DNA of 46,961 nt. Origin: an uncultured Clostridia bacterium (GTDB lineage Bacteria > Bacillota > Clostridia > Oscillospirales > Acutalibacteraceae). This document shows, piece by piece, positions 1 through 8,728 of the stretch. The notes under the pieces were generated by a model. The model worked only from the letters and a program-made list of their open reading frames with translations. It was not told the DNA's origin and did not search any database. Location of the stretch: contig CALWJA010000062.1 of the NCBI GenBank assembly GCA_944380875.1, positions 1 to 46,961 of the forward strand, in the 5' to 3' direction. Both the position numbers and the translations under genes were made by a program. The number at the start of each line of letters is the position of its first letter. Position 1 is the first letter of the stretch.

Positions 1-989
1 ACACGGCGTTTCTGATAATTCTTTCCCTTCAAATGGAGGAGAAAATGTTCCATGCAGGGAAATACCCCCGCATTATAGGTAGCCGCGGCCAAAAGAAGCG
101 TATCGTAACGGAAAGCGTCTTCCACCGCTTCCGCCATATCATCCCGGGAAAGATCGCAGAGAACTACCTTCTCCGCTCCTTTTTCCTTCAGGATCTTAGC
201 CATTTCCTTAGCGGCAGCTGCAGTATGCCCATGAATGGAAGCGTATGCTACCAGAACACCCTTGTCCTCAGGCCGGTAGCTGCTCCAAATATCATATTTT
301 TCAATGTAGTGGCCCAGATTTTCTTTCAGAATAGGCCCATGCAGCGGGCAGATCATGGCGATATCCAAAGCGGCTGCCTTTTTGAGCAAAGCCTGCACCT
401 GAGCGCCATATTTTCCCACAATATTGAAATAATACCGGCGAGCCTCGCAGTCCCAGTCCTCATCGGTATCCAAAGCACCGAATTTGCCAAAACCATCCGC
501 AGAAAACAGGATTTTTTCCGTTTTCTCATAGGCCACCATTACCTCGGGCCAATGCACCATAGGCGCCATTACAAATGTAAGGGTATGGTTTCCCAGGGAA
601 AGCTCATCCCCTTCCTTTACTGTAACGGAACGACTGGAAAAGTCCATGGTAAAGAACTGCGAAATCATCTGAAACGTCTTTGCGTTTCCAACGATCTTCA
701 TATCGGGGTATTTTTCCGCAATAGCCTGAATATTAGAGGAATGATCCGGCTCCATATGGGAAACTACCAGATAATCCGGCTGTTTTCCGGCCAAAACTTC
801 TTCCAAATTCTGCAGCCATTCTTCACCTGCGCGGGCATCTACTGTGTCCATAACGGCAATTTTATCATCCAAAATCACATAAGAGTTATAGGAAACACCA
901 TTCGGTACCACATACTGGCTTTCAAACAGATCGATAGTCTTATCGTCGGCACCCACATAGATTACGGAATCGGTAATTTTATGCGTCAT
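1..989 (-). CDS. fprA: FprA-type flavodiiron protein (A-type flavoprotein), C-terminus off the window
   Basis: Cytoplasmic flavodiiron protein that reduces O2 to water (in some members NO to N2O) using electrons from rubredoxin or reduced flavin; an oxygen-defence enzyme of anaerobes. The reading frame stays open from an ATG at 987-989 to the left edge, giving 329 residues of a family usually about 390-400 long. The N-terminal metallo-beta-lactamase-like diiron domain shows the HxExDH ligand motif SHMEPDH at residues 77-83. The last ~75 residues are the start of the flavodoxin domain (GHTAAAAKEMAKIL region). An AGGAGGT ribosome site at 998-1004 lies 8 bases before the start. A promoter is visible upstream at 1049-1077, so this is probably the first gene of its transcript. 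Function agrees with the desulfoferrodoxin gene at 24.9 kb. O2 versus NO preference cannot be told from sequence. Confidence 0.93.
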   Translation of the reverse strand, partial: MTHKITDSVIYVGADDKTIDLFESQYVVPNGVSYNSYVILDDKIAVMDTVDARAGEEWLQNLEEVLAGKQPDYLVVSHMEPDHSSNIQAIAEKYPDMKIVGNAKTFQMISQFFTMDFSSRSVTVKEGDELSLGNHTLTFVMAPMVHWPEVMVAYEKTEKILFSADGFGKFGALDTDEDWDCEARRYYFNIVGKYGAQVQALLKKAAALDIAMICPLHGPILKENLGHYIEKYDIWSSYRPEDKGVLVAYASIHGHTAAAAKEMAKILKEKGAEKVVLCDLSRDDMAEAVEDAFRYDTLLLAAATYNAGVFPCMEHFLLHLKGKNYQKRR

Positions 990-1048
990 TCTTTTTTACC
1001 TCCTGTTACCATTTTGCATATATGAAAGGATTCGAAATTTCCTATATG

Positions 1049-1077
1049 ACTATACCATACACAGGCCTTTTTTTCAA
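1049..1077 (-). promoter_or_regulatory. sigma-A-type promoter of fprA
   Basis: Reading the minus strand: TTGAAA, a 17-base spacer, TATAGT. It ends about 60 bases before the fprA ATG. Confidence 0.6.
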
Positions 1078-1174
1078 TTATCGGCACGCCAAAGTTCGTT
1101 TCCTTTTCGAAAATATCCTGTTACTTTTCCCAGTTTTCTCTCAAAAACACTTGGCACCAGCAAAGAAATATAAA

Positions 1175-1204
1175 AGCGGCCCCGTTCAAAAGAACGGAGC
1201 CGCT
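1175..1204 (-). terminator. Rho-independent terminator of gap
   Basis: GC-rich stem (AGCGGC-CCGTTC against GAACGG-GCCGCT, loop AAAA) followed on the minus strand by a T-rich run (TTTATATTT). It lies 23 bases past the gap stop codon. Confidence 0.85.
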
Positions 1205-1226
1205 TCTTTACAATAGTATCGGGAGA

Positions 1227-2264
<1,038 letters not shown>

Positions 2265-2278
2265 TTAATCTGGTTTAT

Positions 2279-2313
2279 AATGCTATTTTATAGCATTCCT
2301 TCCCAATTTACAA
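2279..2313 (-). promoter_or_regulatory. gap promoter with palindromic operator candidate
   Basis: Minus-strand promoter: TTGTAA (2308-2313), 17-base spacer, TAAAAT (2285-2290). A perfect inverted repeat, AATGCTAT-TTT-ATAGCATT (2279-2297), covers the -10 hexamer. That placement suits a repressor site; the regulator is unknown. Confidence 0.6.
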
Positions 2314-2341
2314 GTAGTTGATATAAATTTAACGGAGTTTT

Positions 2342-3334
2342 TCAAAATTTTTCATCATACGGGCTTTTTTCTTTGTCTCGAAATATCTCTTTTCCCTGCA
2401 ACTTTCCTAAAACCTCTCTGCAGGCTTCTTCCTCTTCCCGGCTCCAGGAATAGGAAGGTGCTTCCTCAGACGAAAATTTCTTTCCCTCTGCTTTTTGTTC
2501 CATAGGAACCATCTCCTGCCTGTTCAAAACAGGTGCCGCCAAACTTTTTCTTTCCTGCCTGAAAATCGATATAAGAAGCGCCAGAACATAAAAAGCAGCC
2601 ATCAGGTTTAAAAGATGCAGCCCCACGGGAAACGCGCTGCTGAGATCCGCCCCCATCAATTCCAGCACAAAAGCAGGAAGACCTGTCAAAAATGCCAGAA
2701 GCACACTGGGGAAACCATAAATAAACAGCTTTCGGCTTCCCTCCAGCCCCGCCATGTACTTAGAATAGGAAAATAAAAACAGCAGCAAAAAAATAACCGT
2801 ACAGGTATCGTAAAAATTCTCTACTTCGTTTACAACGGCCGTATAGGTAATAAACATTCCCACTAGGCAAACGCATCCCCACAAGGGCGGAAATAGCCCC
2901 AGAAAAGGACTGTGATCCAAATGGTTAACACCTGTGGCCAAATCGTATGCCGTAATAAGAATAACAGCACCTGCCAGTATACCCGCAACAGAGAGCACCG
3001 TATTAACAGTAGTGTTTTCAATGGCAGGTTGGGAAACCAAGCTGTAAAGGCTTTCCCCCAAAAACATAAACCCGCAGAACATCGCCGCAACAGCAGCCCC
3101 ATAACTGCGCAGGGCAGGGGCTTCCCCTGTAGGATGGTCTTTCTCTCTAATGCTCATAATCAGCATGAGCAAAACACCTGCTGCCAAAACGGCCGTAATA
3201 TATGCGGAACTAATTCCGTTATCCGTATAAAATCCCGTGCTCCGATCCACCAGAAAAATCTGCTGACAGAGGCGTACCGGCAAAAGGAGCACCAGAGAGC
3301 CGAGGAAGACTCCCCATATGCTTTTTGTTCTCAT
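2342..3334 (-). CDS. multi-pass membrane protein, function unknown
   Basis: A 330-residue protein I do not recognise. The first ~255 residues contain about seven or eight hydrophobic segments: residues 7-25, 45-61, 80-100, 110-128, 145-165, 175-195, 205-228 and 240-258, roughly. They are followed by a soluble, Glu/Lys-rich cytoplasmic tail of ~75 residues without an obvious domain. The layout would fit a small membrane sensor or transporter-like protein, but no active-site motif is visible. It lies 100 bases downstream of citrate synthase on the same strand and could be co-transcribed. A TATAAT at 3394-3399 in the gap has no good -35 partner. The start is ATG with a weak GGGGA ribosome site. 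Reading frame is well supported; function is not assigned. Confidence 0.8.
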   Translation of the reverse strand: MRTKSIWGVFLGSLVLLLPVRLCQQIFLVDRSTGFYTDNGISSAYITAVLAAGVLLMLIMSIREKDHPTGEAPALRSYGAAVAAMFCGFMFLGESLYSLVSQPAIENTTVNTVLSVAGILAGAVILITAYDLATGVNHLDHSPFLGLFPPLWGCVCLVGMFITYTAVVNEVENFYDTCTVIFLLLFLFSYSKYMAGLEGSRKLFIYGFPSVLLAFLTGLPAFVLELMGADLSSAFPVGLHLLNLMAAFYVLALLISIFRQERKSLAAPVLNRQEMVPMEQKAEGKKFSSEEAPSYSWSREEEEACREVLGKLQGKEIFRDKEKSPYDEKF

Positions 3335-3434
3335 TTGATCCCCGCTCTCTTCACCGTACCGGAATACTTCCGAAAACGGCTTTGTTTTATACCATTATAT
3401 TCCCTCCGGAAGAAAATAAATCCCCTCTCTGGAA

Positions 3435-4805
3435 TTATCTTTCATCGATAGGGATATATGCCTTTTCTTTCGAGAGAGAACGGTAGGCAGGGCGCATAAT
3501 CCTATGACCCGTTTCCATCTCTTCAATACGATGTGCACACCATCCAGGAAGCCGGGACACCGCAAACATAGGCGTAAAAAGGTCGCTGGGGATACCCAGC
3601 ATTTCATAAATCAGGCCCGAATAAAAATCCACATTGGCAGATACCACCTTGGAAGCTCCCTTTGCTCTTGCAAATGCCTCCGGCGCTAATTTTTCCACCC
3701 TCTGGAACAACTCAAATTTTTCCAGCATGCCTTTCTCTTCCGCCAGTTTATGGGCTTTCTCTTTCAAAATTACCGCTCTGGGATCGGAGAGAGTATATAC
3801 CGCGTGACCTATGCCATAAATGAGACCGCTGCGGTCCCCCGCTTCTTTCCGGAGGATTTTTTCCAAATAGGCCTCTACTTCGTCTTCATCATCCCAATTT
3901 TCCACATTTGCCATAATATCCTTCATCATAAGCATTACGCTGTGATTAGCTCCGCCGTGCTTGGGCCCTTTCAGGGAGCCGATGGCCGCAGCCATAGTGG
4001 AATAGATATCCGTTCCCGTGGAAGTAAGCGCCCTGGCGGTAAAAGTAGAGTTATTGCCGCCGCCGTGCTCCGCATGCAGAATCATGCACAAATCCAGCAA
4101 TTTGGCTTCTTCGTCCGTAAAGTGCCGGTCCGGCCGGATTGCGTTCAAAATAGCCTGCGCAGTGGAATGTGTGGGATCGGTAGGATGAAAATACATGCTT
4201 TCCCGATCAAAATGGCGGCGCTTTACCTGATACGCATAGCTCATAATCAGCGGTAACCTGGCAATCAGCTGAATGGACTGCCGCATATTATTTTCCAAAG
4301 TAAATTCATCCGGATTGTCGTCAAAAGAATAGAGAGCCAAAACGGACCGGGCCAACTTATTCATAACATTTTTTGAAGGAGCCTTGATAATCATATCCTC
4401 CGCAAAATAAGGAGGAAGTTCCCGATATTCATTGAGAACATGGTTAAAATGCTCCAGCTGCTGACGGGTGGGCTGTTTCCCAAAAAGCAGAAGCCATACT
4501 ACTTCTTCGTAACCAAAACGGTTTTCTCTGGTGCATCCATCCACAATTTCACGCACATCGATTCCCCGGTATGTAAGCTTACCCTCATCCGGGATACGTT
4601 CACCATCCGCAATCAGATAGCCATGCACATTGCAGATCAGCGTCAGCCCTGCCATAACGCCTGTTCCATCCGGATTCCGCAGGCCCCGCTTCACATTATA
4701 CATATCAAACTTGTCTGCCGGTATCTTATTATTGGCACGGAACTCCTTGCATAAGGCCTCAAACTCGCCTTTTTGCCCTTTTTCCAGTTCTCCCAAATTT
4801 CCCAT
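3435..4805 (-). CDS. gltA: citrate (Si)-synthase
   Basis: Condenses acetyl-CoA and oxaloacetate to citrate, probably feeding 2-oxoglutarate and glutamate synthesis in an incomplete TCA pathway of an anaerobe. At 456 residues it is slightly longer than typical type II enzymes (~430), with extra N-terminal residues as in other clostridial homologues. The catalytic triad is visible: His247 in HAEHGGGNNST, His334 in GIGHAVYTLSDPR (the family signature), and Asp393 in VSANVDFYSG. GPKHGGANH at 280-288 is also conserved. The start ATG has GAGGT 6 bases upstream and a promoter at 4846-4875. The gene downstream is an uncharacterised membrane protein; no aconitase or isocitrate dehydrogenase is nearby. 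A 2-methylcitrate synthase activity cannot be excluded from sequence alone. Confidence 0.93.
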   Translation of the reverse strand: MGNLGELEKGQKGEFEALCKEFRANNKIPADKFDMYNVKRGLRNPDGTGVMAGLTLICNVHGYLIADGERIPDEGKLTYRGIDVREIVDGCTRENRFGYEEVVWLLLFGKQPTRQQLEHFNHVLNEYRELPPYFAEDMIIKAPSKNVMNKLARSVLALYSFDDNPDEFTLENNMRQSIQLIARLPLIMSYAYQVKRRHFDRESMYFHPTDPTHSTAQAILNAIRPDRHFTDEEAKLLDLCMILHAEHGGGNNSTFTARALTSTGTDIYSTMAAAIGSLKGPKHGGANHSVMLMMKDIMANVENWDDEDEVEAYLEKILRKEAGDRSGLIYGIGHAVYTLSDPRAVILKEKAHKLAEEKGMLEKFELFQRVEKLAPEAFARAKGASKVVSANVDFYSGLIYEMLGIPSDLFTPMFAVSRLPGWCAHRIEEMETGHRIMRPAYRSLSKEKAYIPIDER

Positions 4806-4845
4806 AGCTGTACCTCATTTCCTTCCCATGCTAAGAGTTGCTATC

Positions 4846-4875
4846 ATTGTAGCGCAGAGAAGGGGTGAAAGTCAA
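4846..4875 (-). promoter_or_regulatory. promoter of citrate synthase
   Basis: Minus strand: TTGACT (4870-4875), 18-base spacer, TACAAT (4846-4851), about 40 bases before the ATG. Confidence 0.55.
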
Positions 4876-4978
4876 TGTTTTCAAACCTATTCTTTGTCAA
4901 ATTTTGCATTCCGTTTATAGGGAAATTTCAAAACTCTGTCAAATAATGGGGTTTTTACGGATAAAAATAAAATTTTAT

Positions 4979-5006
4979 GAATATTTTTATTGTTATTCAT
5001 GTAAAT
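4979..5006 (+). promoter_or_regulatory. possible sigma-E-like promoter of spoIID
   Basis: GAATATT followed 12 bases later by CATGTAAAT resembles the mother-cell sigma-E pattern (-35 like GAATA, -10 like CATA..AT), though the spacer is shorter than usual. It lies ~50 bases before the spoIID start. Tentative; the stretch is AT-rich and matches arise by chance. Confidence 0.25.
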
Positions 5007-5055
5007 ATAGAAGAGTCCCTTATCCTGTAAACCGTTTATTGGGAGGAATGAAAAT

Positions 5056-6150
5056 ATGAAGGAAAAGATCGTTCTCTTTCTCACGTTTGTCTTTTTAATG
5101 GCTCTCCTGCCGGTATTGGCCTTTTGCGGCGGTGCATCCGGCCAATCCGCTTCCAGCGCAAGCACATCCTTCGCCGCTCAAAGCGAGGAAACACAAAAGA
5201 ACGAGCAGGATACATCCCAAACAGAAAAAACTCCTACTTCCAAAACGGAAGAGAAACCCATATCCAATACAGAACAGCTCACATCGGAGGGTTCGGACGA
5301 TATTTTCCGCATTCTGGATACATCCAGTGGAAATATTCTGGAAGTTTCCCGAATGGATTTTCTCCGAGGGGCAGCAGCAGCAGAAATGCCTCTTTCTTTT
5401 GAAACGGAAGCTTTAGCTGCCCAGGCTGTAGCTTCCTATACATACTATGGTCGCCTTCGAGAAAAAAACCGAGCTGAACCGGACGATTCCCTGAAAGGGG
5501 CAGATTTTTCCGCCGATATAAGCAAATGGGAAAAATACGCTACAAAAGAACAAATGCAGGAACGCTGGGGAGAAAATTTTGACGCATACTACGAAAAGCT
5601 TACGCAGGCCGCCGAAAAAGCCAACGGATATGTGCTGACCTATAACGGGGAATTGATTGATGCAACCTACTATGCCATATCCGCCGGTGTAACCGAGAGC
5701 TCGAAAGACATATGGGGCGGGGATCTTCCCTATCTTACCCAAGTTGCAAGCCCCGGTGACGAGCTGGCTGCGGGATTTTTGACTACAGAAACGTTTACGG
5801 CTGAGGATCTGAAAAATGCCCTTTCTGCTTCATTTCCGGATCTCTCTTTCCCGGAATCGCCTGAAGACTGGTTTGGAAAGCTGACCCGCAGCAGTTCGGG
5901 CTCCGTTACAAAAGCCGTTGTCTGCGGCAAAGAGGTGGATGGCGGAGAATTGCGTTCCGCCCTTGGCCTGCGCTCTCAGAATTTCACGCTGTCTCAAAAG
6001 GACGAAACCTTTACATTTTCTGTAAAAGGTTACGGCCACGGGGTGGGTATGAGCCAGACCGGCGCCCAATACATGGCCAAACAGGGCTCGGATTTCAAAG
6101 AAATTCTTTCCTGGTATTATCCGGGAGCCAAACTGGCGAAAACACAATAA
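5056..6150 (+). CDS. spoIID: SpoIID/LytB-family peptidoglycan lytic protein
   Basis: Probable sporulation stage II D protein, a membrane-anchored lytic transglycosylase that thins septal peptidoglycan during engulfment. At 364 residues it has an N-terminal membrane anchor (residues 4-24), then a low-complexity Ser/Thr/Glu/Lys linker to about residue 80. The SpoIID domain runs to the C-terminus. The AAEMPLSFETEALAAQAVA block holds the glutamate (Glu110) at the position of the presumed catalytic residue, and the conserved GHGVGMSQTGAQ motif is at 327-338. GGAGG at 5042-5046 precedes the ATG by 9 bases. No spoIIQ or spoIIID follows, unlike the Bacillus arrangement, so a SpoIID-like cell-wall amidase-enhancer role outside sporulation remains possible. 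A strong terminator follows. Confidence 0.85.
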   Translation: MKEKIVLFLTFVFLMALLPVLAFCGGASGQSASSASTSFAAQSEETQKNEQDTSQTEKTPTSKTEEKPISNTEQLTSEGSDDIFRILDTSSGNILEVSRMDFLRGAAAAEMPLSFETEALAAQAVASYTYYGRLREKNRAEPDDSLKGADFSADISKWEKYATKEQMQERWGENFDAYYEKLTQAAEKANGYVLTYNGELIDATYYAISAGVTESSKDIWGGDLPYLTQVASPGDELAAGFLTTETFTAEDLKNALSASFPDLSFPESPEDWFGKLTRSSSGSVTKAVVCGKEVDGGELRSALGLRSQNFTLSQKDETFTFSVKGYGHGVGMSQTGAQYMAKQGSDFKEILSWYYPGAKLAKTQ

Positions 6151-6170
6151 TGCCGTGAAAAGGCAAATAC

Positions 6171-6212
6171 AGCCGCAGGATGAGGCGTATCCCATCCTGC
6201 GGCTTTGTTGTT
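6171..6212 (+). terminator. terminator of spoIID
   Basis: Perfect 12-bp stem AGCCGCAGGATG / CATCCTGCGGCT (6171-6182, 6193-6204) with a 10-base loop and the T-rich tail TTGTTGTTCTT. Confidence 0.9.
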
Positions 6213-6415
6213 CTTCCCATAGGGCTGGTGCAAAACACCGCTGTTATACGAGTTTTCCCTTTTTCTCACCAAGAATGCCGCTTTTTCCTATGCCATGGTG
6301 TTTAATGGATTTGCCTTCAGGACATAATCGCTATATACTGAAAACAATCGATCTATTTTTCTTGATTACAGCAGAAAAAATCGAATCTAAAAAAATTTTT
6401 TAAAATTTTAAAAAA

Positions 6416-6457
6416 ACATGCGATAAAAAGGAACCCTCCCGCATGTATAAGGCAGAC
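6416..6457 (+). promoter_or_regulatory. control region of the ECF sigma operon: inverted repeat around a GGAACC box
   Basis: A perfect 7-bp inverted repeat, ACATGCG (6416-6422) and CGCATGT (6440-6446), brackets GGAACC (6430-6435). GGAACC resembles the -35 element of many ECF sigma promoters; a weak -10 candidate, GCAGAC, lies at 6452-6457. Transcription from there would leave a leader of under 10 bases, so either the box is an operator or hairpin, or the true start lies upstream. The AAGGAGG ribosome site (6459-6465) follows directly. Confidence 0.35.
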
Positions 6458-6471
6458 AAGGAGGAGAGCAT

Positions 6472-7095
6472 ATGATTTCGATTTGCCTGATGCTGGCGGC
6501 CGAACAGCCCGCCCGCAGCGAACTAGCCCAATTGGAAGAATACATTGAACAAATAGGAGCAGGAAATGCCGAAGCCTTTGCTGCACTCTATGAGAAAACA
6601 AAAGCGGCTGTCTATGGTTTTTCCCTTTCCCTTCTCAAACACTCCCAAGACGCGGAGGATGTTCTGCAGGATACATTCCTGCATATCTATTCCGCAGCAG
6701 AGAGATATGAGAAAAAAGGAAGCCCTATGCCCTGGATCTTCACCATCACCAGAAATCTTTGCCTGATGAGACTGCGCGCGAATCATCGGACGGAAGAACT
6801 TGGAGACGAACATGCAGATATAGCGGATCCGGAAAATGTATTTTCCTCTCTGGAGGACAGGCAAGTACTGAAAGCCGCTATGACAGCTCTTTCAGATGAC
6901 GAAAGACAAATCATTATGCTGCATGCAGTGGGCGGTCTCAAACATCGGGAAATCGCAGAACTGCTGCAAATTCCCCTCTCCACAGCCCTGTCCCGTTATC
7001 ACAGAAGCCTGCAGAAAATGAGACAGGCTCTGAAAGAACAGGCCGAATCCCACAACAACAGCGGTCGGCCCTATGCAAAGGAGGAAATTCTATGA
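6472..7095 (+). CDS. ECF-type RNA polymerase sigma factor
   Basis: Extracytoplasmic-function sigma-70 factor of 207 residues, the usual two-domain size. Sigma region 2 spans about residues 33-105 (HSQDAEDVLQDTFLHIY and PMPWIFTITRNLCL are its core-binding and -10-recognition helices). Region 4 spans about 138-195 (ALSDDERQIIMLHAVGGLKHREIAELLQIPLSTALSRYHR region, helix-turn-helix). ATG is preceded by AAGGAGG. The stop overlaps the next start (ATGA at 7092-7095), so it is translationally coupled to the membrane anti-sigma protein that follows, the standard sigma/anti-sigma layout. It is not the SigI type although its partner is RsgI-like. The inverted repeat just upstream may mark autoregulation. 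Target genes cannot be inferred. Confidence 0.93.
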   Translation: MISICLMLAAEQPARSELAQLEEYIEQIGAGNAEAFAALYEKTKAAVYGFSLSLLKHSQDAEDVLQDTFLHIYSAAERYEKKGSPMPWIFTITRNLCLMRLRANHRTEELGDEHADIADPENVFSSLEDRQVLKAAMTALSDDERQIIMLHAVGGLKHREIAELLQIPLSTALSRYHRSLQKMRQALKEQAESHNNSGRPYAKEEIL

Positions 7096-8618
7096 AAAAC
7101 TCGGAAATCGAGCGCAGACTCAAAGAAGACGTGGAAAAGTCTGTCCCCGACGTATTCGATTCTATTGAAGCAAGAAAAGGCACCGTTATTCCCATGATAC
7201 AGGAGAAACCCAGGAAAAGACGGCGTACAGCCGTGTTAGCAGCTATGGCCGCTGCCTTGCTGCTGGTAGCTGGCGGGCTAGGAATTGCCTTCCAATCTTT
7301 CCAAAGCACACTGGATACAGTGGATTCCATTGTCAGCCTGGATGTGAACCCCAGTATTGAGCTGAAGGTCAATAAGGACGAACGGATCATAGAAGCCAAC
7401 GCACGAAACGAAGATGCCCGTGTAATTTTAGACGATATGGATCTTAAAGGCACGGATTTAAATGTAGCGGTTAACGCCGTAGTAGGTTCCATGCTCAAAC
7501 ACGGCTATATTACACAGGATTCCAATTCCATTCTGATCTCTGTAGAAAATGCCGATTCTGAAAAGGGCGCTGCTCTGCAAAAAGAATTGACAGCCGAAAT
7601 CAGCGGTATTTTGAAAGCCAGCTCTGTGGAGCCCTCTGTCCTGAGCCAGACTTTAGAGGAAGACAAGGAGCTGGAGGATCTCGCCGAAACCTATGGAATT
7701 TCCCTGGGTAAAGCCAGTATGATTCGCCAAATCATGGAAAAAGATTCCCGTCTTACCGCCCAGAATCTGGCCGGTCTGACCATAAACGAGCTGACTATTC
7801 TTTCTACCTCCCATGATATAAATCTGGATTCTATTTCCTCTACCGGTTCCGCCAGCAGCGGAAGCTATATCAGCGGGGAAAAAGCGCAGTCTATTGCTCT
7901 GGAGCACGCAAAGCTCTCTTCTTCTGCCGTTTCCAAACTCAAAACAGAACTGGATGCGGATGACGGCGTAATGATCTACGAAGTGGAATTCACCTATAAG
8001 GGTACAGAGTATGAATACGATATAAACGCCAAAACAGGCGCCATAGAGAAAACCAAGAAAGAGATAGACGACGATTACGACGCTCAGAAGGAAACTTCCT
8101 CTTCCAGCGCCTCCTCTCAGGGATCTTCCTCCCAGGGATCTTCTTCTCAGAGCAGTTCCGGCTATATTGGGCTTGAAAAAGCAAAATCCATTGCCCTGCA
8201 GCATGCTGGTGTCAGCGGGAATGTAACGGTTCTGAAAGAAAAGCTGGATACGGATGACGGCGTGGCCGTTTATGACATCGAATTCTATAAAGACGGCGTA
8301 GAATATGAATATGAAATTCATGCCAAAACCGGCGCTGTATTGGATTACGACCGCGAAACTAAACAAGTTTCTTCTTCCAATTCAAGCAGCTCAAATAATT
8401 CAAACAGCCGGATCGATTCCGCCAAGGCCAAGGAGATCGCTCTGAAACATGCGGGTGTTTCCGCTTCTTCTATAAAGGAGTACCAGTGTGAATTGGACGA
8501 TGACGATGGTCGTCTGGTATATGAAATCGAATTCCGCTCCGGCCAGATGGAATACGATTATGTCCTGAACGCCGCGGATGGAAGCATCCTGGAACATTCC
8601 CGGGAAAGAGATGACTAA
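7092..8618 (+). CDS. RsgI-like membrane anti-sigma factor with three PepSY domains
   Basis: Presumed anti-sigma partner of the ECF factor whose gene overlaps it by four bases. The 508-residue protein has a short cytoplasmic N-terminus (1-45, ending in RKRRR), one transmembrane helix (46-67), and a large external part. Residues ~76-155 (SIVSLDVNPSIELKVNKDER...) match the middle domain of RsgI-type anti-sigma proteins. Residues ~160-250 are helical. Three PepSY repeats follow (about 259-322, 358-420 and 440-503), each with KA-x-SIALxHA-type start, a DDDG-type acidic loop, EVEF/DIEF/EIEF strand and an EYEYDINAKTG-like end. Ser-rich linkers separate repeats 1-2 and 2-3. The classic RsgI N-terminal domain is absent. 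The PepSY units may act as an external ligand or protease-inhibitor sensor; that is inference. Confidence 0.88.
   Translation: MKNSEIERRLKEDVEKSVPDVFDSIEARKGTVIPMIQEKPRKRRRTAVLAAMAAALLLVAGGLGIAFQSFQSTLDTVDSIVSLDVNPSIELKVNKDERIIEANARNEDARVILDDMDLKGTDLNVAVNAVVGSMLKHGYITQDSNSILISVENADSEKGAALQKELTAEISGILKASSVEPSVLSQTLEEDKELEDLAETYGISLGKASMIRQIMEKDSRLTAQNLAGLTINELTILSTSHDINLDSISSTGSASSGSYISGEKAQSIALEHAKLSSSAVSKLKTELDADDGVMIYEVEFTYKGTEYEYDINAKTGAIEKTKKEIDDDYDAQKETSSSSASSQGSSSQGSSSQSSSGYIGLEKAKSIALQHAGVSGNVTVLKEKLDTDDGVAVYDIEFYKDGVEYEYEIHAKTGAVLDYDRETKQVSSSNSSSSNNSNSRIDSAKAKEIALKHAGVSASSIKEYQCELDDDDGRLVYEIEFRSGQMEYDYVLNAADGSILEHSRERDD
8118..8162 (+). repeat. 15-bp tandem repeat coding a Ser/Gln linker
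   Basis: Two near-identical 15-base units (8118-8132, 8133-8147; CAGGGATCTTCYTCY) and a diverged third (8148-8162) encode QGSSS, QGSSS, QSSSG between PepSY repeats 1 and 2. In-frame copy-number change would only alter linker length. Confidence 0.7.
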
Positions 8619-8663
8619 ACTGTTTTGTCCCCTGCTCTTGCCTTCATAACCTTTATAAGCAAG

Positions 8664-8694
8664 AGGAGCCCCGTTTAAACGGGGCTCCTTTTCC
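8664..8694. terminator. bidirectional terminator between the sigma operon and ptsI
   Basis: Perfect 26-bp palindrome with arms AGGAGCCCCGTTT / AAACGGGGCTCCT, followed by TTTTCC on the plus strand. It ends the plus-strand anti-sigma transcript and sits 35 bases past the ptsI stop. Confidence 0.85.
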
Positions 8695-8728
8695 TATCTT
8701 TCTATGAAATCAAGCTGTAAACTGCGTC

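Noticed and set aside
33-1025. 330-codon plus-strand frame at the left end
   Set aside because: The minus strand encodes FprA with an HxExDH diiron motif and AGGAGGT; the plus frame has no pattern.
8118-8162. CRISPR-like repeat
   Set aside because: Contiguous 15-bp coding repeats without spacers; they encode a Ser-rich linker.
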